DNA of 5,292 nt from NCBI GenBank assembly GCA_046566095.1, contig JBKHXI010000049.1, positions 1 through 5,292 of the forward strand. The letters run 5' to 3'. Both the position numbers and the translations under genes were made by a program. The notes below the pieces were generated by a model that was not told the origin of the DNA, made no database searches, and worked only from the letters and a program-made list of their open reading frames with translations. Shown here in pieces: positions 5,046 to 5,292 of the stretch. This stretch comes from CAMPJU01 sp046566095. Its GTDB lineage: Bacteria; Pseudomonadota; Gammaproteobacteria; Xanthomonadales; Xanthomonadaceae. How positions within the stretch are numbered: the first letter of the stretch is position 1; each line of letters begins with the position of its first letter.

Positions 5046-5292
5046 ATGCGTACCTTGATCGTCTTCCTCGTCCTTGCGTTCCTGGCCGGCGCCCTGCCGC
5101 AGGCCCAGGCCCGCGAGGCCAGCTTCCGGGTCGGCGCCACCGTGGTCAGCGGCCGCGATGCCGGCCCGGTCCTGCAGGCCCTGCCGCGGCCGCAGGGCAG
5201 CCAGGCCATGGCCACCACGGCGGCCGGCGCCCATCATGCCTTCCCCGGCCCCTTGCAGGCCGCCGGCGACTTCTACCGGCAGGCGATGCCGC
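5046..5292 (+). CDS. Unrecognised secreted protein (partial, runs off the right edge)
   Basis: The first 82 codons of a plus-strand gene with no stop before the edge. I do not recognise the family. Residues 1-22 are a clear signal peptide (MRTLIVFLVLAFLAGALPQ, cleavage after AQA). The mature part begins REASFRVGATVVSGRDAG, matching the major pilin's SFxVxATVV donor-strand segment at seven of nine positions and at nearly the same distance from the cleavage site. However, the pilin cysteine that should follow is absent, and later residues (Ala/Gln/Pro-rich, no LAFG-YDP motif) do not look like an SCPU domain so far. No cysteine occurs in the visible part. It is divergent from the pilus operon across a 476-bp region that could regulate both. 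It may be a pilus accessory protein or an unrelated periplasmic protein; the likeness may simply reflect a common beta-strand pattern. The gene is credible from its signal peptide; its function is unknown. Confidence 0.72.
   Translation, partial: MRTLIVFLVLAFLAGALPQAQAREASFRVGATVVSGRDAGPVLQALPRPQGSQAMATTAAGAHHAFPGPLQAAGDFYRQAMP

Noticed and set aside
4816..5058. 80-codon plus-strand frame ending just inside the divergent gene
   Set aside because: No ribosome binding site before the ATG; basic Arg/Gly-rich translation without recognisable features.
4722..5237. 171-codon minus-strand frame across the intergenic region and the divergent gene
   Set aside because: No signal peptide, no domain, compositionally odd. 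It is antisense to a credible signal-peptide gene at 5046.
1..5292. CRISPR arrays, tRNA or rRNA genes, insertion sequences, attachment sites
   Set aside because: No regularly spaced repeats, no tRNA-like cloverleaf, no transposase or recombinase frame and no terminal inverted repeats were seen.

Overview
The window is very GC-rich, with GC-heavy third codon positions and few A/T runs outside one intergenic region. The 5' fragment of a lipoyl-domain gene at the left edge has the VPDIG...VPVIEVLV form seen in gammaproteobacterial pyruvate dehydrogenase components. Together these suggest a high-GC gammaproteobacterium of the Xanthomonadaceae/Lysobacteraceae kind (Luteimonas, Lysobacter or Pseudoxanthomonas-like). 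This assignment is an inference.

The core is one compact minus-strand operon, read from right to left, for an archaic (sigma/Csu-type) chaperone-usher pilus built from spore coat protein U (SCPU) domain subunits. The order is: major SCPU pilin (4569 to 4069), periplasmic chaperone (3983 to 3234), outer-membrane usher (3234 to 862), and a second single-domain SCPU subunit, probably the tip (865 to 236). The last three genes are translationally coupled: chaperone stop and usher start share one base (TGATG), and usher stop and tip start overlap by four (ATGA). The pilin is set apart by an 85-bp gap holding a perfect 14-bp inverted repeat, a plausible device for making much more pilin than usher. 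Subunits would cross the inner membrane by signal peptide, be held by the chaperone, and be threaded through the usher, tip first and then the major pilin as shaft.

Left of the operon, 128 bp separate the tip gene from the start of a same-strand gene for a lipoyl-domain enzyme (positions 107 to 1, cut by the edge), most likely the pyruvate dehydrogenase E2. I see no clear intrinsic terminator between them.

Right of the operon is a 476-bp divergent intergenic region (4570-5045). It contains a weak candidate pilin promoter, a terminator-like hairpin with a T6 tail on the plus strand, an imperfect 22-bp tandem repeat with A/T tracts, a G7 run and a small inverted repeat. Beyond it, on the plus strand, begins an unrecognised secreted protein (5046 to the edge). 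Its mature N-terminus resembles the first strand of the major pilin but lacks the conserved cysteine.

The pilus system itself belongs to a known class. The less ordinary parts are the reduced four-gene set, the donor-strand-less tip subunit with a 61-residue pre-sequence, the intercistronic hairpin, the structured divergent regulatory region and the divergent secreted protein.
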